A DNA stretch of 64,000 bases from Ostreococcus lucimarinus CCE9901 (taxonomy: Eukaryota; Chlorophyta; Mamiellophyceae; Mamiellales; Bathycoccaceae), in NCBI RefSeq assembly GCF_000092065.1, contig NC_009360.1, forward strand, positions 62,001 to 126,000, written 5' to 3'. Shown here piece by piece: positions 18,562-27,653 of the stretch (position 1 is the first letter of the stretch; each line of letters begins with the position of its first letter). The translations under genes were made by a program, and so were the position numbers. A model generated the notes under the pieces. The model was given only the letters and a program-made list of their open reading frames with translations, searched no databases and was not told where the DNA came from.

Positions 18562-20275
18562 ATGGCTCACGCGCTCGCGCGCGCGCGCGCGCCCGCGTCG
18601 CGAGGACGCGCGCCGGCGCGCGCGTCCGCGCCGGCGACCGCGCGACGATGCGTCGCGCGCGCGGCGCCGATCGCCGCGCGCGAAAAGGCTGCGCGCCGCG
18701 TCGCGATCGCGACGCGCGCGAGCGCGGACGCGCGCGGTGAATACGCGTCGCTCGGACAAGTGTGCGCGGGTACGATGAGAGCGCGCGATGCGAGGGCGCG
18801 AGGACGCGAACGCGCGCGGTCGGGGGGAGGGAGGACGGGACGCGGGCGAACGCGACCCTACGCGGCGAGCGGGACGAGACGCGAAGGCGAAGCGACGACG
18901 GCCGCGACGATGGAGGGAGGCCGAGGGATTCGAACGCGCGCGCGCGGTGAACGAAGCACGAGGCGATGGGCGCGCGGGGACTGACGGAGAGATTGATGCG
19001 TTTGCGTCGCGCGCGACAGTGCTCGGAAGCCAGTGGGGCGACGAGGGCAAGGGGAAATTAGTGGATATTTTGGCGCGCGAATACGACGTCGTGGCGAGAT
19101 GTCAAGGCGGTGCGAACGCGGGTCACACTATTTATGACGATGATGGGAAGAAGTACGCGCTGCATCTCGTTCCGAGCGGGATTTTGAATGAAAACGCGAC
19201 GTGCGTCGTCGGCAACGGCGTCGTGGTGCACCTTCCGGGGATGTTTGATGAGATTGACGCTTTATTAAAGGCTGGTGTGGACGCTCGAGGGCGTATGATG
19301 GTGTCTGATCGCGCGCATTTGTTGTTCGATCTTCATAAAGAAATCGATGGCTTGCGCGAGGCGGAGTTGAGTGGGAATAAAATCGGTACGACGAAGCGCG
19401 GCATCGGTCCCGCGTACGCCTCCAAAGCGACGCGCAACGGGGTTCGTTTGGGGGATATTCGAGACGCCGATAAGTTTGCGAACGCTTTGCGCACGCTTGC
19501 GGCGGACGCGGCGGCTCGATTCGATGGTTTCGAGTACGATGTCGAGGCGGAGATTGTGCGATACAGAGAAATCGCGTCGCGCATCGAGCCGTTCATCGCG
19601 GACACGGTCGAGTACGTCAACGACGCGCACAGGAACGGGAAGAAGATCTTAGTCGAGGGTGCGAACGCGACCATGCTTGATTTGGATTTCGGTACGTATC
19701 CGTTCGTGACGTCCTCCAACCCAGCGATTGGTGGCGTTAGCAATGGCCTCGGTTTGGCGCCGAGAAAGTTTGAAACCATCATCGGCGTCGCCAAGGCGTA
19801 CACCACGCGCGTCGGTGCGGGTCCGTACCCGACTGAACTTTTCGGTGACGTCGCCGATAAACTCCGCGAACTCGGCTACGAGTACGGCACCACCACCGGT
19901 CGCCCTCGTCGCATCGGTTGGTTGGACATGGTGGCGTTGAACTACGCCAACCAAATCAACGGCTTCACGCACTTGAATATCACCAAGCTCGACGTATTGA
20001 GCGAGATGGACGAGCTCAAAATCGGCGTCGCCTACGAGCTTCCTAACGGAAAGACCACGACTGCGTTCCCGGCCGACATCGCCACCTTGGAAAATGTCAA
20101 GGTGGTTTACGAAACCTTGCCCGGTTGGAAAACCGACATCGCAAACGTGCGCTCTTGGGACGACATGCCCGAAAACGCCAAAAAGTACATTCTTCGCTGC
20201 GAGGAGCTCTCGGGCGTCGAGTGTCGCTACATTGGCGTCGGCCCGGGTCGCGACGCCATGGTAATTAAACCGTAA
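18562..20275 (+). CDS. Adenylosuccinate synthetase, plastid-targeted, two exons
   Basis: Exons 18562-18769 and 19020-20275 give 487 residues. Exon 1 encodes a transit peptide ([18 protein letters not shown]...) that ends in SLGQVCA. The 250-nt intron has a gtacga donor, a ctgac branch-like motif at 18981 and an acag acceptor; splicing recreates a Val codon and gives [17 protein letters not shown], the expected start of plant-type enzymes. The GTP loop [10 protein letters not shown], the GGANAGHT loop and the late VGPGRDAMV are present. The enzyme joins IMP and aspartate with GTP in AMP synthesis; plant forms are in plastids. The long unspliced frame upstream of the GTP loop is intron. Confidence 0.95.
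18770..19019 (+). other. Intron of the adenylosuccinate synthetase gene
   Basis: A 250-nt phase-1 intron. Donor gtacga, ctgac at 18981-18985 about 35 nt before the acceptor, acceptor acag. It sits between the transit peptide and the mature protein. In this intron the reading frame of exon 2 stays open, which hides the splice from simple ORF finding. Confidence 0.9.
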
Positions 20276-20402
20276 TCGTAATAATACCAGTACTTTCGGA
20301 CGTACAACGCGCGCGCGCGTTCGCCGACCTCGCCCCGCCGCACACCACGCCGCTTCTCGCGTCGCCCGACCCGCGACGCCCGACTCGAGCGCTCAAGTCA
20401 CG

Positions 20403-21218
20403 ATGTCGTCTTTCACCGTCTCTTCGGCGTCGCGCGTCACCGCGCGCGCCGCGACGCGCGTCGCGTCGACGCGCGTCCGCGCGAAAACCTCAAAGTTCGC
20501 GTTCGCCGGCGATCGTCGCCCACGCCGCGACGTCGCGCGCTTCGCGAGCGCCGCGGGCGGCGCCGAGGGCGCGGACCCGTACGCCGTGCTCGGCGTCAAG
20601 CCGGACGCGGACGCGCTGGCGGTGAAGAAGGCGTATAACAGCAAGCAAATGCTGTACAAGGGCGAGGGCGACAAGCTCGCGGCGGTCGAGCGGGCGTACG
20701 AAGCCATCCTGCAAGCTGGCCTGAGCGCGCGATTGAGCGGCAAGGGCGCGGTTGACACGAACGTGCGATTCGCGGATAAGGTGATCCGATCGAAGTGGGC
20801 GCCGCGACCGTGTCCGTCGCCGATGAAGGACGTCGTGGTCAATTACGGATTGACGATGGGGTGCGCGCTCGTCACGCTGGTGACGCCGCCGAACATGCGA
20901 ACGCTGCAAGTGACCATCTTCGCCGCGCTTTTGATGGTGTTCAGGTTCTTTGTGAAACTCGTGGACGTCGATCCGGGTCCTAACGCCGTGCTCGATCCGC
21001 CGGCGGCGCAAAAGCATAACAACGCGAGATTTGCGAGATCCTTCGGCGTCGTCTTGGGGACGTTTGTCGCCACGTTGTTCGTCACGTTTTGGTTGCCGCA
21101 GTTCTTCATCGAGGTGTTGGGGCTGACTGTGCCGGCGTGGGTCATGTTGCACCAGGAAGTTTTCGTGAGCTCTGCGTGCGGGTTCGTCTTAGCGTCGCTC
21201 GTGAGCTTTTATCGATGA
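20403..21218 (+). CDS. CPP1: CPP1-like J-like chloroplast membrane protein
   Basis: 271 residues. The N-terminal 50 are a Ser/Arg/Ala-rich plastid transit peptide. A J-like domain follows (DPYAVLGVKPDADALAVKKA, about 58-105) that lacks the HPD triad, then a helix (AAVERAYEAILQAGLS) and three to four hydrophobic segments to the C-terminus. J-like without HPD plus C-terminal membrane helices is the CPP1 (DUF3353) layout. In Arabidopsis CPP1 stabilises protochlorophyllide oxidoreductase at plastid membranes; the same role here is inferred. The next gene follows after 53 bp on the same strand. Confidence 0.82.
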   Translation: MSSFTVSSASRVTARAATRVASTRVRAKTSKFAFAGDRRPRRDVARFASAAGGAEGADPYAVLGVKPDADALAVKKAYNSKQMLYKGEGDKLAAVERAYEAILQAGLSARLSGKGAVDTNVRFADKVIRSKWAPRPCPSPMKDVVVNYGLTMGCALVTLVTPPNMRTLQVTIFAALLMVFRFFVKLVDVDPGPNAVLDPPAAQKHNNARFARSFGVVLGTFVATLFVTFWLPQFFIEVLGLTVPAWVMLHQEVFVSSACGFVLASLVSFYR

Positions 21219-21271
21219 GCGTTGTGTAATATCCGACGTCGCGCTTCACATCTCGACTCTCAGCGCCCGAC

Positions 21272-21970
21272 ATGACTTTCTCCTTTGCTTTAGCGTCGTC
21301 CGACCGTTTCGTTCACATTTCTCGCACATCGTCGCCGCAACGCGTCCGAGCGGCCGTTCGCACGAGCGCATCGCACCGCGGCGACCGCCTCGTCGCCGAC
21401 CGTTCACACGTGACGTTCAAGGACCCCACGACGGAACGTTGGACGATGGTGTATCAGGTCAACCTCCCCGCTTCGAACATGGGCTTGGAGTTCAAAGACG
21501 TCGGCTATGGACCACCGGTGGTTGCAAATATTCCACCAGGCGGATACGCGGCTGCGTACACAGACATCAAGGTGGGAGACGTGTTACTTCGTTGCTCGGC
21601 GCTCGAAATCGACGTACATCACCCACACGTAAAGCCGAGAAAGTTTGAATTCGACGCGCTCGAACCCACGCCGACGGGTCGCTTGCCGTCTTTCGAGACG
21701 TGCATGAATGCGTTGAGATCGACGGCGGTGTACTCGGCCGGTTTCAAACATCTTGAGGTCACGTGCGAGTTCAAGCGCGACATCGACGATCGTGCAGAGC
21801 ACGAGGATTACGCGCGTTTGATGGAAACGATGACACGCGTGGGAAGACTCGAAGCCGATCGAGAAAACGCGGGTGACTACGGCCCGCGCGCGCCGGGCGA
21901 GCACCCCGAAGGCACGCCGAGTGAACCTCTTTACGTCCCCGACGATGGAACGTACCCCGTCGACGATTGA
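21272..21970 (+). CDS. Plastid-targeted PDZ-like protein, unknown function
   Basis: 232 residues. The first 40 residues are rich in Ser, Arg and hydroxylated residues without acidic residues after the first ten, as in a transit peptide. Residues about 58-115 (VYQVNLPASNMGLEF ... NIPPGGYAAAYTDIKVGDVLL) resemble a PDZ fold: a carboxylate-loop-like MGLEF and the downstream IKVGDVLLR strand. The C-terminal part is acidic and probably disordered. No catalytic residues were recognised. It could be an adaptor for plastid protein complexes or proteolysis. Only 53 bp separate it from the CPP1-like gene. Confidence 0.68.
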   Translation: MTFSFALASSDRFVHISRTSSPQRVRAAVRTSASHRGDRLVADRSHVTFKDPTTERWTMVYQVNLPASNMGLEFKDVGYGPPVVANIPPGGYAAAYTDIKVGDVLLRCSALEIDVHHPHVKPRKFEFDALEPTPTGRLPSFETCMNALRSTAVYSAGFKHLEVTCEFKRDIDDRAEHEDYARLMETMTRVGRLEADRENAGDYGPRAPGEHPEGTPSEPLYVPDDGTYPVDD

Positions 21971-22178
21971 CGAACTCTTCGGCGACTGATTTTTCGCGAA
22001 GAAACGCTTTCGAAATCACTTCCGAATCGCTGCCTCACTCGCGTTTTCTTTCTCGCTCGCGCTTTAGATGACGTTCTCTCTGTGTTGTTCTAGTTAGATC
22101 GTCTCAGAGCGAACGGCGACGCGCCCGGAAACGTTCGCGGATTCGCCGCGCGAGGCGCGCGCTTCATTTCTATTTTTG

Positions 22179-25091
22179 ATGAATGGGCGTTTCCGAGGGA
22201 GACGAACAGTCGCGACACTCCTCGACGCGCGCATCGCTCTCGCGCGCGCGCGCGTCGTCGTCCTCCCTCGCGCGAAACGTCGCGCCGCGAGCTTCGCATC
22301 GCGCGTCATGCCGCTGTGGCGACCGGCGCGCGAGCGGGACGCCGACGCGCCCGCGACGGTTCGCGAGACGGCGATCGACCCGAGCGCGCCCATCGGCGAG
22401 CTCACGACGTCGATCGCGATCATCGAGCCCTCGGCGCCGCCGGCGAGCGAAATCGAAACGCGCGATGGATTCGCGAAGCGCGACACGCGGTACGTGAGTT
22501 CGGCGGAGTCGTTCGAACGCGGGGACTTGACGCCGCTGTCGCTCGCGGAGACGTGCTGGGTGCTCGCGGCGACGTGCGCGCTGACGGCGTCGTACGTCGT
22601 CGCGTTTTCATCCGTCATTGGATTTGGTTCGACGACGTTTCGAGTTTTACGACGGGATCAAAAAGAAAACGTTCTGCTGGCCGTGAGCGCGGTGATTGCG
22701 TTGATGCTTTACGTCACGGATGCTTCGCATTGGAGAGGCGCTCGAACGCGCTTGGCGAGGGACGTCTTCGTGGGCGTCGCCGCGATACTCGCCGCACTAT
22801 CCCTCGGCCTGAGCGCGTATCGCTACCCTCAAGCGCCACCAACGCTGTATTTAGTGGTGTCACCGCTCGTGTACTCGTATATGCGCACGAAAGTGTTCGC
22901 ACATCGATCGCTGTCGAGCTATCTGAGCGCGATAGCTCGAAGCCTGTACGCGTGCGCCGGCATCGTCGTCATGTGCTTCTTCGTCGAGGCATCGCGCGTG
23001 AACGCTTGGTGGTCGACGTCGTTGGAGCTCAAATACCGTGACGCTATTGGATGCGATTTGGACCTCTCCACCGACTGTCTATCGGCGTACATCATGTGGT
23101 TTTCCCCGTGTCTAGCCGCGCTCGCGAGTTTAATCTTCGCCACGTTTTGCGCGTTGCTGGCGTCTTCCATGCGTTCAAACGACAAGCAAAATGTGCTCAA
23201 CTTCACGATCAAGGCCTTCGGCTGCGGTTTAATTTTCGTCTTTCTCGGAATCTGGGTCGCCGTATCCATCGCGGGCGGCGCAAAACCGCTTTCATCCATC
23301 TTGGTGACGTTTTCCATGGCGGCACTCGTCGTGCTCAGCGGCGCCCTCGTGGCGACGATCGGACTCGACACCATCACGTCCAAAGTCACGTCTGTGCCGT
23401 TGTTCGCGTCGATCATGAATGCCGTGACGGAAAAATACGCCAACGTGTTCAAGGCCATCTTAATTTCGACGCCGTTGACATTTGCGTTTGCGCTGTACTT
23501 AGTGTTGTCCATCGTCAATCAACGCGTTCGCGCGATGTTCGGCACGGCGCCGTCGGAGACGAGCGATTCGCGTTGGTTCACCGCCAAGGTTGCCAAGCAA
23601 TTACAGGAGCTCCGCGATTGGAAATGGTCTCGTATCATGATTAATGTGCACTACTGGATCGCTGTCGTTCTCGCCTTCCAAGTTATCGCCGGTTCGTTCA
23701 CGATCGTCTTTCTGAGCTACTTGCGCGTGCAACTTGCGGCGATTCCAATCGCGCTCGTCTACTTCATCTTCGCCCTCGTCGGATTGGCGATGTTTCTTAT
23801 TCCAATCATTCCTGGCTTACCGGTGTACCTTACGGGTGGAATCATTCTGACGGATAAACCTCTGGTGAACGCCCTCGGCGGTGGCAGCCGTGGATACGTG
23901 TGGGCGTGTTTCTGGGCCGTCGTGCTCTGCTTCGTCATCAAGCTCCTCGCCGTCGTGATGCAGCAAAAAGGCATCGGCGAACGTCTTGGCAATCGCGTGT
24001 GGATTCGAAGTATGGTGAACGTGAACAGTACCACGATGCGATCGATTCGGTATTTGCTCACTCGACCAGGCTTGAACTTTCCGAAAGTTGCAATTCTCGT
24101 CGGTGGACCGGATTGGCCCACGAGCGTGACGACTGGCATCTTACGGCTGAGCGTACGAGAGATGCTCATCGGCACGCTGCCGGTGTTCTTTCTTATCGCG
24201 CCTACGACGTTAGCTGGCGCGTTTATGCTCAAGGCGTCGCACGCTGCGAACGCGAGCGGCATTGACACACTCTGTCGCGAAACCGCCGTCTCTTCGCTCG
24301 CAACGGATGATACCAGCGCGTGGACGTCGATCGCAGACATCGGTTTGCTTTGCACCGGACTCGCGCAGGGGCTCGGGCTCGTCTCCGCGGCGTATTACAT
24401 TGAAAAGACCGCCGTCGAAGCGCGCGAAGCGCTCGATGACATACCATACGACGAAGAAGTCCTCGAGGTTGAACGCGAGGAAGCGCATCGAAACGAACTC
24501 TTGCGCGCAATCTTGCAGTGGGACGAATTGTCCAAAACATCGCGGCGAGCCCTCCTCGCGAGTACGCTCATCGTCATCGCCGCTTTTTGGGGCATCATGT
24601 TTGGGCCGTTTTTCCTCGGCGAAGAAGCCATCGTGCGCGAGTACCTTCTCACGGATTGCGTGTCCACGCGGTTGAACGGGAAAGCGTGGAACATTATGAC
24701 GTCGCTTGGCTGGGCTTTGCTCGCCGTCGTGTGCGCGTCGCTCTTCGTCGTCTCGCGCGTGAACGCGAATGCAAAATATGACGTCGATGCCATCATTGCG
24801 GATGAAGAAGCCTTCATGAAAGAGCTCGAGGGAACGCCCAAACGAGTGTGGGACAAGTGCCCGAATCACGACGAGGCGATAAACGAGGAAAAGTTTCGCG
24901 AGAGGATCGCCGCCGCCCTGACGACGATGTCGCGCAGCCAAATCAAAAGAGTCGATGAAACGATGACAGAGCGCGAGCTCGCGCCGTTCTCTGATGAGAC
25001 GAAGAAGTTCATCCTCGAGAGCATCGAGAGCGCTTTGAGCGCGCGCAATAAGGCGTCTGAAACCAACGCCGGCGCCGCGCCGTCGGCTTAA
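22179..25091 (+). CDS. Large polytopic membrane protein, possible VTT/DedA-like domain
   Basis: 970 residues from ATG 22179; ATG 22308 is an equally plausible start. There are about 15 hydrophobic segments. The segment near 530-600 (FLIPIIPGLPVYLTGGIIL ... GYVWACFWAVVLCFVIKLLA) resembles the re-entrant-loop region of VTT/DedA (SNARE-associated Golgi) proteins, with Pro-Gly-rich turn, GG, then a glycine-started helix. Later (SVREMLIGTLPVFFLIAP) also fits that superfamily. VTT proteins are often lipid scramblases in ER/Golgi or plastids. The N-terminal half, another group of helices, was not recognised. The C-terminal 110 residues are acidic and cytosolic. The assignment is tentative. Confidence 0.65.
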   Translation: MNGRFRGRRTVATLLDARIALARARVVVLPRAKRRAASFASRVMPLWRPARERDADAPATVRETAIDPSAPIGELTTSIAIIEPSAPPASEIETRDGFAKRDTRYVSSAESFERGDLTPLSLAETCWVLAATCALTASYVVAFSSVIGFGSTTFRVLRRDQKENVLLAVSAVIALMLYVTDASHWRGARTRLARDVFVGVAAILAALSLGLSAYRYPQAPPTLYLVVSPLVYSYMRTKVFAHRSLSSYLSAIARSLYACAGIVVMCFFVEASRVNAWWSTSLELKYRDAIGCDLDLSTDCLSAYIMWFSPCLAALASLIFATFCALLASSMRSNDKQNVLNFTIKAFGCGLIFVFLGIWVAVSIAGGAKPLSSILVTFSMAALVVLSGALVATIGLDTITSKVTSVPLFASIMNAVTEKYANVFKAILISTPLTFAFALYLVLSIVNQRVRAMFGTAPSETSDSRWFTAKVAKQLQELRDWKWSRIMINVHYWIAVVLAFQVIAGSFTIVFLSYLRVQLAAIPIALVYFIFALVGLAMFLIPIIPGLPVYLTGGIILTDKPLVNALGGGSRGYVWACFWAVVLCFVIKLLAVVMQQKGIGERLGNRVWIRSMVNVNSTTMRSIRYLLTRPGLNFPKVAILVGGPDWPTSVTTGILRLSVREMLIGTLPVFFLIAPTTLAGAFMLKASHAANASGIDTLCRETAVSSLATDDTSAWTSIADIGLLCTGLAQGLGLVSAAYYIEKTAVEAREALDDIPYDEEVLEVEREEAHRNELLRAILQWDELSKTSRRALLASTLIVIAAFWGIMFGPFFLGEEAIVREYLLTDCVSTRLNGKAWNIMTSLGWALLAVVCASLFVVSRVNANAKYDVDAIIADEEAFMKELEGTPKRVWDKCPNHDEAINEEKFRERIAAALTTMSRSQIKRVDETMTERELAPFSDETKKFILESIESALSARNKASETNAGAAPSA

Positions 25092-25129
25092 GACTACGCA
25101 AACTCATCTTTTAACCTTTCACAATTACG

Positions 25130-26305
25130 CTAATCGCTATCGCTGTCGTGTCTCCTTCTACCTTCGTCTCGCCGCCGTTTCGGCGATCGAGATCGAGAGC
25201 TCGTCCCGGACGAACTTCTCGAGCGGCTCGAAGAGTCGTCGCGACGGCGTCTGCGCGTTCGGCTGTCGCTTCTCGAATCGCGCCGGCGTCTCGGCGGCGA
25301 ACGACTTCTCGAATCGCTGCTCGAGTAAGACGACGATCTACTATAACTCCGCGAGCGACTGCTGTCGCGCTCGCGCGAGCGGCCGCGCGGCGGCGGAGGC
25401 ACATCCACCTGTCGCGGCGGCGGCGGAGGCACTTCGGCGACGCGGCGCTGCGGCGGCGGCGGAGGCACTTCAGCCACGCGCTGCGATGGCGGCGGAGGCA
25501 CGTCCACGCGTCGGCGCTCGTCAACCACCGCGGATGGACGCGCGTTCGGATCCAAACCTCGACGCTTAATCTCCGCGTCGACGACGTCCAATTCCTCTCG
25601 GAAGCGCGCCGCGTTTCTCTTCGCGTCCTCCGCCTCTCGCTCGCCGCGTCTCTTCGACTTCTCCCTGCGCTCTCTCTCCTTGCGCTCCCTCTTCTCCCGT
25701 TTCTTCGCCCGTTTCTTCGCCTTCTTCTCCCGCTTCTCCGCCCTCCGTCGCTCCCTCGCTCGTCGCCGTTCTTCCTCCTCCCTCGCCGCGCGCTTCTCCT
25801 CTCGCAACGTCTGTTGCAGCTCCCGATCGAACGCGTCCCCCTCCCTCGCGTCTCGCTCCCTCTTATCCACCCCGAACGCCCGCGCCAGGCGTTCCATCTC
25901 TTCCTCTTTCCTCTGCATCACCCCGTGCGTGCTCTCGTCCCTCGCCTCGCTCTTCGCCTTCGTCGCCGTCTCTCGCCTTCGCCGCAGCGCGTCTCGCCCG
26001 TCTCGCCGCGTCTTCTCGATCGCCGCCTCGATCGCCCCCTCGCTCGCCCCCTCGCTCGCCATGCGTTCCTCCAGCTCCGCGCACGCCACCTCGATCGCTC
26101 GCAGCGCGTTGTGCTCGAGGATCGCCGCGCTCGGCCGTCGCGTCGTCGTCGCGCCGGCGCCGCCGTCGCGATCCCTCGCGCGCCATCCCTCGTTCGTTTT
26201 CGCGTCTCGCGTCAGTCTCGACGCGTCGCGATGGAACTTGTTCGTCTGGACGTACCCGGACGTGCCGGAGCCGCGCGCGCTGGCGAGGCCGACGCCGTTG
26301 CGCAT
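25130..26305 (-). CDS. CWC21: CWC21/SRRM2-like splicing factor with cwf21 domain and RS tail
   Basis: 391 residues. The start MRNGVGLASARGSGTSGYVQ is the conserved N-terminus of Cwc21/SRm300, which fixes ATG 26305. A cwf21 domain follows (about 60-110: ILEHNALRAIEVACAELEER), then a long Glu/Arg/Lys coiled coil, proline-rich repeats (VPPPPPQ-type) and a C-terminal Arg/Ser tail. Cwc21 binds Prp8 and Snu114 in the catalytic spliceosome and influences splice-site choice. The upstream open frame is antisense to the Mpv17-like gene and excluded. Convergent with the previous gene, 38 bp apart. Confidence 0.92.
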   Translation of the reverse strand: MRNGVGLASARGSGTSGYVQTNKFHRDASRLTRDAKTNEGWRARDRDGGAGATTTRRPSAAILEHNALRAIEVACAELEERMASEGASEGAIEAAIEKTRRDGRDALRRRRETATKAKSEARDESTHGVMQRKEEEMERLARAFGVDKRERDAREGDAFDRELQQTLREEKRAAREEEERRRARERRRAEKREKKAKKRAKKREKRERKERERREKSKRRGEREAEDAKRNAARFREELDVVDAEIKRRGLDPNARPSAVVDERRRVDVPPPPSQRVAEVPPPPPQRRVAEVPPPPPRQVDVPPPPRGRSRERDSSRSRSYSRSSSYSSSDSRSRSPPRRRRDSRSDSRTRRRRRDDSSSRSRSSSGTSSRSRSPKRRRDEGRRRHDSDSD

Positions 26306-26488
26306 CGCGCGCCGTCGCCGTGTGCCGCGCGACGCGATCGCCGACCGCGGCGACGTCCCGCGGTCGGTCGACCTATGGGCAAACAGTGAGGATGTGATCA
26401 CGCGAGACGTATCACACACGGACTTCAGACGCCCGACCGACCGTCGCGCGACGGCGCGCGCGACGTCGCGACGCGCGGCGCGCGCGCG

Positions 26489-27529
26489 ATGCGCGGCGCG
26501 CCGACGGCGACGGGACGCGCGGCGCGCGGGCTCCACCGCGCGCGACGGCGATCGACGTCGGCGCGATGGACGACGACGGCGCGGTCGGCGCGAAGACGCG
26601 TCGGCGGGCGAGGACGGAGGCGCGCGACGACGCGCGCGGACGCGACGCGCTTGACGGAGCTCGCGACGGACGCGACGCTCGGGATGGCGTGCTACGCGGT
26701 GTCGGACGAGATCGCGCAGAGGCTCGGGACGAGGACGCACGCGAGGGAGAGCGCGGAGGCGGACGCGTGCGAGCTGCCGACGGCGACGACGAGGGGGCGG
26801 TTCGTCAGGGATGGGAGGCGCGTGGGAAGGTACGTTGCGTTCGGAGCGATGGATGGGGCGACATCGTACGCGTGGTACGAGTGGGTCGATCGCGTGGTGC
26901 CGGACGACGCGACGAGGTCGGACGCGATGACGACGGCGATGAAGGTGGCGATGGACGCGGCGATTTATAATCCGATATGGGGGGCGTTTTTCATCGTTTC
27001 CATGGGCGTGCTGAGCGCGAAAGACGCGGAGACGATCGCGGGGGATGTGAAGAGGGATTGGAAGGCGCTGATCACGAGTAATTTGACGTTTTGGGTGCCG
27101 ATGAACTTTATCATCTACGGCTTCACGCCGTTGAATTTTAGAGTGCAAGTGCTGTACGCGCTCAACATCATCTACGTGTGTTCGCTGTCGATGTATTCGG
27201 AGCGCAAAACGCTGTTGAAGGACTCGGGGGATACGATGAGCATTCCCGACGTCGTCGCGCGAGTGCTTCCGGACGACGCGCGCGGAGATTGGCGAGCTTT
27301 GACGGGGTGCCCATCGTGCGGAGGCGAAAGGTTCGTGCCGTGTCCGGCGTGCGAGAGCGGACGGGAAACCACCACCGTGGTCGACGTCAACGGACGCACG
27401 CGCACGTTGTCCGTGGATTCGTGCGCGGGTTGTCAGGGCGCGCGACGAATCGCGTGTCCGGAATGTACTAACGTCGGCGCCGGCCGAGCGCCGCTTCAAA
27501 GCGAAGACGAATTCACGCCTACATATTGA
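26489..27529 (+). CDS. Mpv17/PMP22-family membrane protein fused to a CxxC zinc ribbon
   Basis: 346 residues. An Arg/Thr-rich N-terminus suggests organelle targeting. Residues about 60-250 are an Mpv17/PMP22 domain: GAMDGATSYAWYEWVD, then AIYNPIWGAFFI, and SNLTFWVPMNFIIYGFTP near the end, matching the family's WY, P-x-x-x-x-F and WP-x-NF signatures. The last 60 residues hold four CxxC pairs (CPSC, CPAC, CAGC, CPEC) in the layout of the DnaJ-like or glutaredoxin-like plant zinc finger. Mpv17 proteins are small channel-like proteins of mitochondria, peroxisomes or plastids. A C-terminal CxxC domain is not usual for the family and may be a redox or assembly module. Confidence 0.85.
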   Translation: MRGAPTATGRAARGLHRARRRSTSARWTTTARSARRRVGGRGRRRATTRADATRLTELATDATLGMACYAVSDEIAQRLGTRTHARESAEADACELPTATTRGRFVRDGRRVGRYVAFGAMDGATSYAWYEWVDRVVPDDATRSDAMTTAMKVAMDAAIYNPIWGAFFIVSMGVLSAKDAETIAGDVKRDWKALITSNLTFWVPMNFIIYGFTPLNFRVQVLYALNIIYVCSLSMYSERKTLLKDSGDTMSIPDVVARVLPDDARGDWRALTGCPSCGGERFVPCPACESGRETTTVVDVNGRTRTLSVDSCAGCQGARRIACPECTNVGAGRAPLQSEDEFTPTY

Positions 27530-27653
27530 TCATGTCACGAGCGCCGTGACTTGTAAACTTATTAGCGAGAGTGAAGAATAGTTGTTATTTTAACCATGGC
27601 CTATCTAGTTAGTCATCACCGACTCCACGTTCGGCGAACTTTGATCGACGAGT

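Noticed and set aside
18788-19019. Long N-terminal extension of adenylosuccinate synthetase in one exon
   Set aside because: It is a basic, repetitive, non-homologous sequence with splice signals, and a separate exon gives a proper transit peptide.
26306-27499. Upstream extension of the CWC21 gene to 27499
   Set aside because: The conserved family start MRNGVGL lies at 26305; the extension is antisense to the Mpv17-like gene.
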